A stretch of 64,000 nucleotides of DNA from Flectobacillus sp. BAB-3569 (GCF_002270355.1 NZ_NJFZ01000005.1:248001-312000), one strand, 5' to 3'; numbered from the stretch's first letter, positions 8,025 to 18,019 are shown. Numbers and translations are program-made. The notes: generated from the sequence alone by a model not told the origin.

Positions 8025-9230
8025 ATGAACGAAGCTTATATCTACGATGCCGTTCGCACCCCTCGTGGAAGAGGTAAATCTGATGGCTCACTACACGATA
8101 TCCAACCTGTACAATTAGCCCAACAAGTATTAGAGCAACTCCGTGACCGCAACCAACTCGATACTTCATTGGTCGATGATGTAATTATGGGTTGTGTAAC
8201 GCCTATTGGTGAACAAGGTGCAGATATTGCTCGCACAGCAGTTTTGGCAGCGGGTTATCCACAGTCGGTCGCAGGTGTACAAATCAACCGCTTTTGTTCT
8301 TCTGGCTTAGAGGCCGTTAATATGGCGGCGGCTTATATCATGTCGGGTCAACAAGAATTGATCGTTGCAGGAGGTATAGAGTCGATGTCGCGTGTGGCTA
8401 TGGGTGCCGATGGTGGCGCTATGATGATGAATCCACAACTTATCGCAACCCACAAATTTGTTCCTCAAGGTATCTCTGCAGATTTGATTGCCACCAAATA
8501 TGGTTATTCACGTCAGGCAGTTGACCAATTTGCAGTAATATCACAACAACGCGCAGCAGTAGCTCATGCAGATGGACGCTTTAGTCATTCGATGTTTGGG
8601 GTAAAAGATGAAATCGGTATTGAGGTGCTCAACTACGATGAAGGTATGCGACCCGACACCACCGTAGAAGGTTTGGCCAAATTGCGCCCTTCTTTCGAAA
8701 TGATGGGACAAATGGGACTCGACCAGTTAGCATTGATGAAATATCCAGAACTTAACGAAATCAACCACGTTCATCATGCAGGAAACTCCTCACAAATTGT
8801 GGATGGTTCAGCAGGAATATTGATAGGAAATAAAGCTATTGGAGAAAAATTGGGTTTGAAGCCAAGAGCAAAGATTTCAGCTTTTGGGGTTTGTGGCTCA
8901 GAGCCTACCATTATGCTGACAGGTCCGATACCCGCGACGCAAAAAGTGCTCAAACGCAATGGGATGAACATTCAGGATATAGACTTATTTGAGATTAATG
9001 AGGCATTTGCGGCCATTCCTATGCTATTTATGGACGTTTTGGGAGTTGATCATAGCAAGGTTAATGTAAACGGTGGAGCTATTGCTTTGGGGCATCCACT
9101 TGGTGCTACAGGGGCAATTATTTTGATGACATTACTCGATGAATTAGAACGCACAGGCAAAGGCACTGGACTTGCCAGTTTATGTATTGGAGGAGGTATG
9201 GGAATCGCCACCGTTATTGAGCGTATTTAG
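8025..9230 (+). CDS. acetyl-CoA C-acyltransferase (3-ketoacyl-CoA thiolase)
   Basis: A 401-residue thiolase that cleaves 3-ketoacyl-CoA with CoA into acetyl-CoA and a chain two carbons shorter, the last step of beta-oxidation. The nucleophile is C91 in NRFCSSGLEAV, the catalytic His is H357 in GGAIALGHPLGATGA, and the proton-donor Cys is C387 in SLCIGGGMGIA; NEAFA is present as well. It lies 43 bases ahead of the multifunctional beta-oxidation gene, so the pair forms a fadIJ-like operon. A nested palindrome directly upstream suggests repression. Specificity for chain length cannot be read from the sequence. Confidence 0.94.
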   Translation: MNEAYIYDAVRTPRGRGKSDGSLHDIQPVQLAQQVLEQLRDRNQLDTSLVDDVIMGCVTPIGEQGADIARTAVLAAGYPQSVAGVQINRFCSSGLEAVNMAAAYIMSGQQELIVAGGIESMSRVAMGADGGAMMMNPQLIATHKFVPQGISADLIATKYGYSRQAVDQFAVISQQRAAVAHADGRFSHSMFGVKDEIGIEVLNYDEGMRPDTTVEGLAKLRPSFEMMGQMGLDQLALMKYPELNEINHVHHAGNSSQIVDGSAGILIGNKAIGEKLGLKPRAKISAFGVCGSEPTIMLTGPIPATQKVLKRNGMNIQDIDLFEINEAFAAIPMLFMDVLGVDHSKVNVNGGAIALGHPLGATGAIILMTLLDELERTGKGTGLASLCIGGGMGIATVIERI

Positions 9231-9273
9231 GATTTGCTCCACAGTGCTTAAATGATGATTCAACTTCTATTTA

Positions 9274-11445
9274 ATGACGACACAAATGATTACTATCAAT
9301 ATCCAAAACAATATAGCTGTACTAGGTATCAATATCGCTAATCAGCCTATGAATGTGCTCAACAATGAATCTATTCCTGCATTGTCTGAGGCACTTGAAA
9401 AAGTCTATACTAATCCTGATGTTAAAGGAATTATTCTGACCTCAGAACGACCTGAGTTTATTGCAGGAGCTGATTTGAAAATGATTCTTCAAAATAATGG
9501 GCGAGCTCCCGAAGAACTTTTCAAGCTTTCGATGAGTCTGAATACCATTTTCCGAAAAATGGAAACCAACGGTAAGCCTATTGTGGCAGCCATGAATGGT
9601 ACGGCATTAGGCGGAGGCTATGAGGTTTGTTTGGCTTGTCATCATCGAGTAGCCCTCAACAATCCTAAATCTATCATTGGTTTGCCAGAAGTAACCATTG
9701 GCTTGTTGCCAGGTGGAGGCGGCACACAGCGTCTCCCACGTATGATTGGAATGGAAGCCGCAGCACCGCTATTGCTCGAAGGAAAAAGAGTTTCTCCAAA
9801 AGATGCTTTGGCTTTTGGTATGGTCGACCAATTAGCTGATTCGCCTGAAGAAATGTTTCAGAAGGCTGTAGAATGGATAGAAGCACATCCAATTGCGGTA
9901 CAGCCTTGGGATGAAGTGGATAAAAAAACGGGTAAAATTAAGGCCAGAGAAAACTTCAAAGTACCTGGAGGAAATGTCTTAACGCCTAAAGGTGTCCAAT
10001 TGATGATGGGCGGTACTGCCATGACTCTCGCCAAAACTCAAGGGAATTATCCTGCCCCTATCGAAATTATGTCATGTGTATATGAAGGCTTGCTGGTCAA
10101 TATTGACCGTGGCATTGTGATAGAAGCTCGTCATTTTGTAAAAGTAGCCAACTCTTCTGTCGCCAAAAATCTTATCAGAACGACCTTTTTCGGTCTGAAT
10201 GAAGTAAATAAAGGCGCAGGAAGACCCAAAAATGTCCCAGCAACACAAATCAACAGTATTGGGATATTAGGTGCGGGTATGATGGGCGCGGGCATTGCGT
10301 ACGTATCTGCACAGGCAGGTTTGAAAGTTGTATTGAAAGATACTTCACTAGAAAATGCGGAAAAGGGTAAGGATTATTCCCGTAAATTATTACAAAAAGG
10401 TATTGAGCGTGGTAAAATGACTGCTGAGAAAGCCGAACAAATTTTAGCACTTATTCAAACTACTGATATTTACGAATCACTTCAAGACGTAGATTTGATT
10501 ATTGAGGCGGTGTTTGAAAACCCAAGCCTCAAGGCCAATGTTACACAAGAGGCAGAAAAGTTCTTACGAGAAGATGGCGTATTTGCTTCAAATACTTCCA
10601 CTCTTCCTATTACAGAACTGGCAAAAGCGACTCAAAAGCAAGAGAATTTTATAGGTATTCACTTCTTTTCACCTGTAGATAAAATGCAATTGGTAGAAAT
10701 TATCGTTGGCAAACAAACTAGCGATTATGCGCTCGCCATGGCAATGGATTATGTCAAGAAAATCCGCAAGACACCAATTGTCGTAAATGACTCTAGAGGT
10801 TTTTATACTTCGAGGGTATTTAGCACTTATACTGCCGAAGGATTAGAATTGTTGAGAGATGGCGTAAATCCTGTAGTTATCGAAAATGTAGCCAAACAAA
10901 TAGGCTTTCCTGTCGGCCCATTGGCAGTTTCAGATGAGGTTGCGTTAGATTTGGCTTACAAAATTTCGCACGAATCTGTCCAAGCTGGTGTATTGTCGCC
11001 AGATGATACGGCGTATCTAATCAGTAAGCAGTTTACAGAAATGGGACGCTTAGGTAAAAAAGCCAAAGCAGGTTTTTATGAATACCCTGACCCATCTACA
11101 GGAAAGAAAAAGTATCTTTGGGAAGGATTATCTCAATTATTTCCCTTAAATTCAGTACAACCTTCTGCCGAAGACATCAAACAGCGACTTTTTTATCGTC
11201 AAGTCCTCGAAACCGTAAAGTGTTTTGAAGAGGGAGTTCTTAGAACACCACTCGACGCTGATTTAGGGTCTATTTTTGCTTGGGGATTTCCTGCTTATTT
11301 GGGAGGAACACTTTCTTTTGTGGATACAGTGGGAATTGTGGATTTTGTGAAAGAATGTGATAGATTAGCCGATACTTACGGTGAGCGTTTTAGACCAACC
11401 ACCCAGCTTCGTGAAATGGCTAAAGCAAATAAAGGATTTTATTGA
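9274..11445 (+). CDS. multifunctional enoyl-CoA hydratase / 3-hydroxyacyl-CoA dehydrogenase (FadJ/FadB-like)
   Basis: A 723-residue two-domain enzyme carrying out hydration of trans-2-enoyl-CoA and NAD-dependent oxidation of 3-hydroxyacyl-CoA. The crotonase half (about 1-190) shows the oxyanion-hole motif AGADLK, the Gly-rich NGTALGGGYE and the catalytic PEVTIGLLPGGGGTQR. The dehydrogenase half begins near 328 with the Rossmann motif ILGAGMMGAGIA, followed by the catalytic IHFFSPVDKMQLVEII and a C-terminal dehydrogenase domain with GFYTSRVF. The length fits the FadJ/FadB family. It is the second gene behind the thiolase and is followed by a terminator at 11545-11578. Confidence 0.94.
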   Translation: MTTQMITINIQNNIAVLGINIANQPMNVLNNESIPALSEALEKVYTNPDVKGIILTSERPEFIAGADLKMILQNNGRAPEELFKLSMSLNTIFRKMETNGKPIVAAMNGTALGGGYEVCLACHHRVALNNPKSIIGLPEVTIGLLPGGGGTQRLPRMIGMEAAAPLLLEGKRVSPKDALAFGMVDQLADSPEEMFQKAVEWIEAHPIAVQPWDEVDKKTGKIKARENFKVPGGNVLTPKGVQLMMGGTAMTLAKTQGNYPAPIEIMSCVYEGLLVNIDRGIVIEARHFVKVANSSVAKNLIRTTFFGLNEVNKGAGRPKNVPATQINSIGILGAGMMGAGIAYVSAQAGLKVVLKDTSLENAEKGKDYSRKLLQKGIERGKMTAEKAEQILALIQTTDIYESLQDVDLIIEAVFENPSLKANVTQEAEKFLREDGVFASNTSTLPITELAKATQKQENFIGIHFFSPVDKMQLVEIIVGKQTSDYALAMAMDYVKKIRKTPIVVNDSRGFYTSRVFSTYTAEGLELLRDGVNPVVIENVAKQIGFPVGPLAVSDEVALDLAYKISHESVQAGVLSPDDTAYLISKQFTEMGRLGKKAKAGFYEYPDPSTGKKKYLWEGLSQLFPLNSVQPSAEDIKQRLFYRQVLETVKCFEEGVLRTPLDADLGSIFAWGFPAYLGGTLSFVDTVGIVDFVKECDRLADTYGERFRPTTQLREMAKANKGFY

Positions 11446-11544
11446 TTTCTCACTAGAGATAATTGAACACGACATTCGTAAAGAACGGCATTTCAAGTCT
11501 CTATATTAGATAAACTTTTTTTACCTTGACTAAATTTAAAATGC

Positions 11545-11578
11545 TAGGCTTTGAGATTTTCTCGAAGCCTACTTTTTT
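11545..11578 (+). terminator. terminator of the beta-oxidation operon
   Basis: Stem TAGGCTTTGAG (11545-11555) and CTCGAAGCCTA (11561-11571), one G-U pair, followed by C and seven T's. Confidence 0.8.
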
Positions 11579-11710
11579 TATATACGCACTCCTTTTAAAC
11601 CTTTCGTTAATAGATATGTTAATCTAATAAAGGATAACACATTTCTTATGTGTAACTTTTATTCAACAACCATACAAATCTCGATTAGGCTTTTTTGATT
11701 AAAAATATTT

Positions 11711-12400
11711 ATGACAATACATTCAATACGGCAAATACTCACCGAAAAATATACAAAAACAACCCAATTCATCTTAGTCCTGATGTATGTTGTAGGATTA
11801 ATAGGGTTGCAGGTTCCGATGTTAACGCCTATTTTTCAAGAATTATCGGCTTTTAATTTATGGGTATCTGCTGGCTTATTATTGATTTTTCATCAAGACT
11901 TTCACAAGAATTTTATCATTTTAGGTATCGTTTGTTATTTAGTTGGCTATTGGATTGAAGTAATTGGCGTACACACAGGCGTAATATTTGGCGTGTACCA
12001 ATATGGTGCTGGTTTAGGAACAAAGCTGTTTAATGTACCACTGGTAATTGGTACCAATTGGTTTATTCTGGTGTATTGTAGCGGTATTTTTTGGGAAAAA
12101 TTCAGAGAATATTTCAAACTTTCTTGGCATCCTATTATCCAAGGAATTTTGATAGGAACCTTGATGACGAGCTTAGATTATCTAATAGAACCCGTAGCAA
12201 TAGTATTGGATTTTTGGCAATGGGAAAACAATATCATTCCTATTCGCAATTATGTCGCATGGTGGATTATTGCATCCATCTTAGGCTATTACTTTAGTGT
12301 AAGTAAGTTTGACAAGCATAACCCATTAGCTATTTTATTGCTTTTCTTACAATGCTTTTTCTTCGCAGGGCATACAATTTCATTTTTGTTGAATAATTGA
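11711..12400 (+). CDS. cruF: carotenoid biosynthesis protein, CruF-like hydratase
   Basis: A 229-residue polytopic membrane protein with about seven hydrophobic segments. The region GYWIEVIGVHTGVIFGVYQYG, LFNVPLVIGTNWF and the later SLDYLIEPVA are characteristic of the carotenoid-biosynthesis family to which CruF belongs. CruF hydrates the 1',2' end of acyclic or monocyclic carotenoids, as needed for pigments such as saproxanthin or flexixanthin type xanthophylls of this group. The product is inferred from the family. The next gene is a CarH-like B12/MerR regulator, a kind of protein that switches carotenoid genes on in light. No other carotenoid gene is visible nearby. Confidence 0.78.
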   Translation: MTIHSIRQILTEKYTKTTQFILVLMYVVGLIGLQVPMLTPIFQELSAFNLWVSAGLLLIFHQDFHKNFIILGIVCYLVGYWIEVIGVHTGVIFGVYQYGAGLGTKLFNVPLVIGTNWFILVYCSGIFWEKFREYFKLSWHPIIQGILIGTLMTSLDYLIEPVAIVLDFWQWENNIIPIRNYVAWWIIASILGYYFSVSKFDKHNPLAILLLFLQCFFFAGHTISFLLNN

Positions 12401-12552
12401 ATTAATTTTGTTGAAAAATAAAACCTTTTTATTGAACAAAGGCTTTACCTCATACTATTTGGATAAATATCTCAAACAAAAAGAAATTAAGGCTAGAATT
12501 CCTCTTTTTCTAGCTTAGGTGCAAGAGCAACAGGACTAACAATACCACAATC

Positions 12553-13430
12553 ATGAGCAATTATTCTATCAAGGATCTCGAACAGTTATCGGGTATAAAA
12601 GCACATACTCTCAGAATTTGGGAGCAACGATATGATATTCTCAAACCTACACGTACAGATACTAATATTAGGACTTATGATGATGTAGATTTGAAGCTCG
12701 TATTGAATATTGCGTTGCTAAAAGAACACGGCTACAAAATTTCGGAAATCGCTCAAATGAGTGCTGAATCTATGGCGCGTGAGGTGATGGTTATTTCGGA
12801 TAAGCAGATGAACTATCCCGATCAGATACATGCCTTAACGATTTCGATGTTAGACTTGGATGAAGAGCGTTTCGAAAAAATTATCAGTACTAATACCTTA
12901 CAGTTTGGATTTGAAAATATGATGATCAACATCATTCATCCCTTCTTAAGCCGTATTGGTACGCTATGGATGACAGGCTCGATTGGTCCTGCACAAGAGC
13001 ATTTTATCTCAAATTTGATTCGTCAGAAAATTATCGTAGCGATAGATGGACAGTTGCCGTCGTTAAAAGTTGGTGCAAAAAATATCTCTTGTTTTTACCT
13101 GAGGGAGAATTACATGAGACTAGTTTACTGTTTGCCAATTATTTGGTGCGTGCGCGACAAAATAAGGTAGTTTATTTGGGACAAAGCCTTCCTTTTGAAG
13201 AGCTCGTATTCGCCTATAACGTTCACAAACCAGATTATTTGTTTACTGTTATAACGAGTGTACCTGCGCAAGATGAAATCCAAAAGTATGTCTATAAATT
13301 AGCTCATACTTTCCCTAATACAAAAATCTTAATTACAGGTTATCAAGTAATCGGTCAAGACTTAGATTGTCCCGACAATGTTGAGATTCTGACACAAGTA
13401 AAGCATCTTATTTCTTTTGCAGAAGAGTAG
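12553..13430 (+). pseudogene. CarH-like MerR regulator with B12-binding domain, frameshifted (one A missing)
   Basis: Residues 1-75 are a MerR helix-turn-helix (YSIKDLEQLSGIKAHTLRIWEQRY). The middle domain keeps the W139-x9-E149-H150 signature that packs over adenosylcobalamin in CarH/LitR photoreceptors. The frame breaks at the A6 run 13077-13082. With one more A the reading continues as KKYLLFLPEGELHE and ends at 13430, giving 292 residues; that part is the cobalamin Rossmann domain and carries the ExxH motif with the lower-ligand His. So all hallmarks of a light-sensing B12 repressor are present, split by a single base. The neighbour is the cruF-like gene. Whether the frameshift is real or a sequencing error cannot be told here. 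Confidence 0.82.
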
Positions 13431-13470
13431 GTTTTGTTTAGTCGTTGGCAATTTAGTTTGCGGTTTTAAA

Positions 13471-13514
13471 ATCAAAAAGGCACAAAGTGACTGATCACTT
13501 TGTGCCTTTTTGAT
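13471..13514. terminator. strong symmetrical terminator
   Basis: Perfect 20-bp arms 13471-13490 and 13495-13514 with a 4-nt loop CTGA; A's on one side and T's on the other make it work in both directions. The stem words GGCACAAAGTG also appear in other gaps (26490, 53158). Confidence 0.85.
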
Positions 13515-13519
13515 TTATA

Positions 13520-13668
13520 CCTAAGTTAGTGGGTAAGGCTTTCAGGTATCAGCTTTCGGCAAAAACATATCTTTCGTTACTAAAAAACCATTTTACACTC
13601 TTTGCCTTGTGCCTGTTGCCTAGTGCCTAAACACATAACTTAAATTTTATTCTGCACGATTACTTACT
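13520..13668 (+). repeat. intergenic repeat family A, copy 1
   Basis: Shares a fixed order of words with the blocks at 23346-23478, 59433-59590 and 63714-63900: CTAAGTTAGTGGGTAA, GGCTTTCAGGTATC, GCTTTCGGC, CACTCTTTGCCTTGTGCC, then ACTTAAATTTTATT and TGCACGATTACTTA at the right end. No coding potential. Confidence 0.65.
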
Positions 13669-13674
13669 TATCAA

Positions 13675-14700
13675 TTATTTTTTTCGCCAATAATTCTCCA
13701 CTCTATTCTGTACGTTTTCTCTAATATTTCCATAAAAGAGATTGTAATCGGCACGATGCCAAATTTTGGTATTTAATAAAAATCTACCTTTTACATAAGG
13801 CTTATTAATCCACAACATTCCTGCATGGTTTTGAGCATCTACCGCTTCAGGAATATAAGTAAATTTGAGTCCAACACCACCTTTACTCAAAGAACGAGAA
13901 GCAAATTCCTCATCGAGTTTCCACGTCAATGGATTGGTACTTACCGAAGTATTAAGCCCTTCGTTATACCATGACGGATAATAATCTCTAGCATAAGTAT
14001 TCCATGATACAAAACAGCCTGTTTGGTCTCCATTTTCACACGCTTTGATTGACTCAAAAGTATTAGGCTGTGTGGCGATACCCACCAAATAAGCCACTAC
14101 AAGCTGTTTCTGTAAAGGTTTTTTATCAAAAAACTCTTTTATCAATCGCTTGGCATGAACAGTACCTTGGCTATGCGAAGCTATCACGATAGGACGTCCT
14201 TCATTGTAATGTTGAAGATAATATTCAAAAGACGCTTTTACATCAGAATACGCCAAATCTAAGGATTTTACTTTATCGGTCAAATCCTTGGTAACAAACG
14301 CATGATAATGTGCCTGACGATAACGCGGCGCATATACACGACACGAGCCATTAAATACCGATGCCTGATTGAGAATGGTAGATTCGTCCACTTTTTGATT
14401 CATATCGGCATCATTTACATCGGCATTCCAATCAGATGGGCCTTGAGGTTTTTGCGTATAAATAGTAGGATGAATAAAAAAAACATCCACCTTAGCTAAT
14501 GCCTGATTATCAGTGAAATCTGACTTCAAGGGTACTTGGTCGGCAGGGTCATTTTGGTCTGGTAATGCGGCCCAATATTCCTTTAAGGCATAATTGGGCT
14601 TAACAAGATTGGTGTTTTCATTATAATGGCTCTGTATTTGATAAGGAACTCTTTGACAAGAAAGAATAAGCCATGCAAAAATCAAGGGATAAAAACGCAT
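13675..14700 (-). CDS. DUF3089 alpha/beta-hydrolase-like lipoprotein
   Basis: A 341-residue exported protein. The signal MRFYPLIFAWLILSC ends in a lipobox Cys, so it is probably anchored in a membrane. The conserved opening of the domain (KVDVFFIHPTIYTQKPQGPSDW), the cluster VYAPRYRQAHY and the nucleophile elbow SHSQGT (GxSxG-like, with His in the first position) fit DUF3089, an alpha/beta-hydrolase relative of unknown substrate. It stands alone between the CarH-like gene and a divergent TonB receptor. No function can be assigned beyond probable hydrolase. Confidence 0.82.
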   Translation of the reverse strand: MRFYPLIFAWLILSCQRVPYQIQSHYNENTNLVKPNYALKEYWAALPDQNDPADQVPLKSDFTDNQALAKVDVFFIHPTIYTQKPQGPSDWNADVNDADMNQKVDESTILNQASVFNGSCRVYAPRYRQAHYHAFVTKDLTDKVKSLDLAYSDVKASFEYYLQHYNEGRPIVIASHSQGTVHAKRLIKEFFDKKPLQKQLVVAYLVGIATQPNTFESIKACENGDQTGCFVSWNTYARDYYPSWYNEGLNTSVSTNPLTWKLDEEFASRSLSKGGVGLKFTYIPEAVDAQNHAGMLWINKPYVKGRFLLNTKIWHRADYNLFYGNIRENVQNRVENYWRKK

Positions 14701-14923
14701 AAGTTATCTTATTGTATGATTTTTTGAAAAATTTGTAAAAAAACCATTTTTATATTAACTAAATTCTCTAAACATTAGTTAGATTTACGAATCAAACAAC
14801 TGTTTAGTTGAGAAGAGTTTAAAATCGTTTTGAAACACAAACGGTATAGTTTTCAAACAATTGTAAATCTACTATTCTTTTTGAAGTAAACAGTTTTCGT
14901 AATCTTAATTCACTAAAAAACGT

Positions 14924-17900
14924 ATGAACAAACTATCTACTACAATAAGACTACTTACCAGTGTCTTATTTCTATTCTGTGCATTCACAAGCTTTTCGCA
15001 GACTGTTATTACAGGTAAGGTTTTTGACTCTGCTACCAAAGAAAAGCTCATCGGGGTTAGTATTGCGGTAAAAGGAAAAGTGATTGGTACAATTACAGAT
15101 GCCAAAGGAAGTTTCTCTTTAAAAACAAACACGCCTGTTCCTTTCTCGATTACGGTATCAAGCGTAGGTTATGCTACTCAGGAACTTAAGGTGACCGATA
15201 AAACTTCAGATTTTTCTATTGCCTTAGAAGAACAAACTGTAATGGGACAAGAAATTGTAGTTGCGGCTTCCAGAGTAGAAGAAAGCGTAATGAAATCACC
15301 TGTTTCGGTTGAAAAAATGGACTTGAAAGCTATCCAGCAAACAGCTTCAAACAACTTTTATGATGGTTTAGCCAACTTGAAAGGTGTTGATATGGCTACA
15401 CAAGGTTTGTTGTTTAAGTCTATCAATATGCGTGGATTTGGTTCGACTGGTAACCCACGTATCGTTCAGATGATTGATGGTATGGATAACTCTGCACCAG
15501 GTTTGAACTTTGCAGTAGATAACATTATCGGTATGCCAGAATTAGACGTTGAGAATGTGGAAGTATTGCCTGGTGCTGCATCAGCGCTTTACGGTCCAAA
15601 CGCTATCAACGGCTTAGTTTTGATGAATAGCAAAAGCCCATTTTTATATCAAGGATTAAGCGCAAACGTAAAATCGGGTATTATGCATGCTAGCAACCGT
15701 AGCACAGCTACTACGCCATTTACAGATATGTCGGTGCGTTTTGCTAAAGCATTCAATAACAAAATTGCCTTCAAATTAAACTTCTCGTATATCCGTGCGA
15801 AAGACTGGGAAGCTACTAATTACACCAACCTCAACTTAGGTGGTAACGCAGACCCTAGTCGTGGAGCTGGTACAAAAACTGATTATGACGGTATGAACGT
15901 ATATGGCGATGAAATTCAAACGAACTTAAGTTCCTTGAATGCCGCATTGCCAAATGCAAACGTTAGCCGTACAGGTTATTTGGAAAAAGACTTAGTTGAT
16001 AACAATACTAAATCTTTGAAATTTAATGGTGCTGTACACTATCGTTTAACAGAAAAAGTAGAAGCTATCGCTCAATTAAACTACGGTGAAGGTACTACGC
16101 TTTATACAGGTACAGGTCGTTATTCATTGCGTGACTTCAATATTACTCAAGCGAAATTAGAATTACGTGGCGATAACTTCAGCTTCCGTGCTTACACTAC
16201 TCAAGAGCGTTCGGGAGGCTCATACACTGCTGGTTTAGCGGCTGTAGGTATGCTCAACGAAATCAAATCAAATACTGCTTGGTATACCGAATATGCAGGT
16301 GCGTTCTTACAAGCTCGTCAAGCTGGTGCGGCAGAAGATGCAGCACACCTAGCGGCTCGTCAGTTTGCAGACCGCAATATGCCAGCTCCTGGTTCGGCTG
16401 CTTTTAATACTTTACTAGAAAAATACCGTAACCTTCCTATTACACAAGGTGGAGGTGCTTTTGCAGATAGAAGTAATATGTACCATGTAGAAGGTTTTTA
16501 CAACTTCAAAAATGAAATCAAGTTTTTGGATTTGACTGTAGGTGCTAACTTCCGTAATTATGAATTACGTTCGGCAGGGACATTATTCTCGGATATGAAA
16601 GAGGGAAGAAACGGCTCAATTTCTATTAATGAATATGGCGGTTTTGTCCAAGCATCAAAAAGTCTATTGAATGACCACTTAAAATTGACTGGGTCGTTGA
16701 GATATGATAAAAACCAGAATTTTGAGGGACAATACACCCCTCGTTTTTCGGCGGTATTATCACCTAGCCAAGACCACAATATCCGTTTGTCATATCAAAC
16801 AGGTTTCCGTATTCCTACAACTCAAAACCAATATATCGACCTAGCTACTCCAGCAGGAACATTGATTGGTGGATTACCAGAATTTGATACTCGTTACAAA
16901 TTAGCAACAGGTGTAACTCGTGAGACCTTGACAGCTTTTGCTTCTGACCTTGCTAAGAATGGTGCTAATTCAAAATACCTTACAGACGCAGTGAAAGCTG
17001 CCGCGGTACAATATGCAACAGCAGCAGTAACAGCGCAATTAGCAAATATTCAACAAGCAGTAATTGCCGCAGTACAAGCACAAGTAACAGCTCAAGTAAC
17101 AGCAGCAGTACAGGCACAGGTAGCAGCAGGGCAACTTCCAGCTGCCAATGCACAAGCGGCGATCCAGGTGGGTGTAACGCAACAAATGGCGTCTGCTCCA
17201 GTACAAACATTGATTCAGACAAACGTACAAAATACTGTAAGACAAAAAGTAACAGAAGTGGCTACTCAAGTTACTCCAGCGTACGCATTGGCTGCATTGC
17301 CTAAATACAAAGCAAAACCTTTGACTACTGAAAAAATTCAGTCTTACGAAATTGGTTACAAAGGCTTAATTGCAAAACGTTTGTTTGTTGATGCTTCTTA
17401 TTACTACAGTGTTTACAAAAACTTTATCGGTGGTGCAACTATCGTAGTACCTACAGCAGCGGCTGGTCCTGGCTTACCAATCGAATCTGGTTTGGGTAGT
17501 GGTAGCACTCGTGCTGGTTACTCAAGAGTAGCCAACTCTGATGAAGACATTGCTATTTCAGGATGGTCTGCAGGCTTAAACTACTCATTAGATAAAGGTT
17601 ACTCTGTAGGTGCGAATATCTCACATAACCAAATGAATAACTTCGTAGCTTCAACAGAAGTACCTTATGCTGGTTTCAACACACCATCATATAGTGTGAA
17701 GTTCAATTTTGGCAAACGTATTACTAGTGGTAGCAAATGGGGATATAATGTTTCATTCCGTCACCAAAATTCATTTGTTTGGGAGTCGAGCTTCCCGTTA
17801 CCTACAACAACTGATGTACCTATTTTCACAAATACAATTGTTCCTGCTATCAATAACTTGGATGCTCAATTCAGCTATAAAGTAGCGCCAATCAAGTCGA

Positions 17901-18019
17901 TTATCAAAGTAGGTGCAACTAACCTATTTGGTAATCCATATTTCCAAGCGTATGGTAGTGCTTCAGTAGGTTCAACTTACTACATTGGCATTACTTTCGA
18001 TGAATTATTGAACAAATAA
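14924..18019 (+). CDS. TonB-dependent outer-membrane receptor with Ala/Gln/Val-rich insertion
   Basis: A 1031-residue outer-membrane receptor. A signal peptide ending in SFSQ is followed by a carboxypeptidase-regulatory-like beta-sandwich (about 27-110, ITGKVFDSATKEKLIGVSIA), the plug (about 118-235, with NMRGFGSTGNPRIVQMIDGMDNS) and a beta-barrel that ends in an aromatic-poor strand YYIGITFDELLNK. Between about residues 685 and 790 the barrel is interrupted by a segment built almost only of Ala, Gln, Val and Thr, with runs such as AAVQAQVTAQVTAAVQAQ; it looks helical and lies in an extracellular loop. The ligand is unknown; no SusD partner follows, so a siderophore, vitamin or peptide is as possible as a glycan. 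A terminator stands 20 bases behind. Confidence 0.92.
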   Translation: MNKLSTTIRLLTSVLFLFCAFTSFSQTVITGKVFDSATKEKLIGVSIAVKGKVIGTITDAKGSFSLKTNTPVPFSITVSSVGYATQELKVTDKTSDFSIALEEQTVMGQEIVVAASRVEESVMKSPVSVEKMDLKAIQQTASNNFYDGLANLKGVDMATQGLLFKSINMRGFGSTGNPRIVQMIDGMDNSAPGLNFAVDNIIGMPELDVENVEVLPGAASALYGPNAINGLVLMNSKSPFLYQGLSANVKSGIMHASNRSTATTPFTDMSVRFAKAFNNKIAFKLNFSYIRAKDWEATNYTNLNLGGNADPSRGAGTKTDYDGMNVYGDEIQTNLSSLNAALPNANVSRTGYLEKDLVDNNTKSLKFNGAVHYRLTEKVEAIAQLNYGEGTTLYTGTGRYSLRDFNITQAKLELRGDNFSFRAYTTQERSGGSYTAGLAAVGMLNEIKSNTAWYTEYAGAFLQARQAGAAEDAAHLAARQFADRNMPAPGSAAFNTLLEKYRNLPITQGGGAFADRSNMYHVEGFYNFKNEIKFLDLTVGANFRNYELRSAGTLFSDMKEGRNGSISINEYGGFVQASKSLLNDHLKLTGSLRYDKNQNFEGQYTPRFSAVLSPSQDHNIRLSYQTGFRIPTTQNQYIDLATPAGTLIGGLPEFDTRYKLATGVTRETLTAFASDLAKNGANSKYLTDAVKAAAVQYATAAVTAQLANIQQAVIAAVQAQVTAQVTAAVQAQVAAGQLPAANAQAAIQVGVTQQMASAPVQTLIQTNVQNTVRQKVTEVATQVTPAYALAALPKYKAKPLTTEKIQSYEIGYKGLIAKRLFVDASYYYSVYKNFIGGATIVVPTAAAGPGLPIESGLGSGSTRAGYSRVANSDEDIAISGWSAGLNYSLDKGYSVGANISHNQMNNFVASTEVPYAGFNTPSYSVKFNFGKRITSGSKWGYNVSFRHQNSFVWESSFPLPTTTDVPIFTNTIVPAINNLDAQFSYKVAPIKSIIKVGATNLFGNPYFQAYGSASVGSTYYIGITFDELLNK

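Noticed and set aside
16980-17269. Two minus-strand Leu/Cys/Tyr-rich reading frames
   Set aside because: Antisense shadows of the Ala/Gln/Val-rich insertion of the TonB receptor, created by its biased codons.
14924-18019. TonB receptor as SusC of a glycan utilisation locus
   Set aside because: No SusD gene follows, and a terminator closes the transcript; glycan uptake is not supported.
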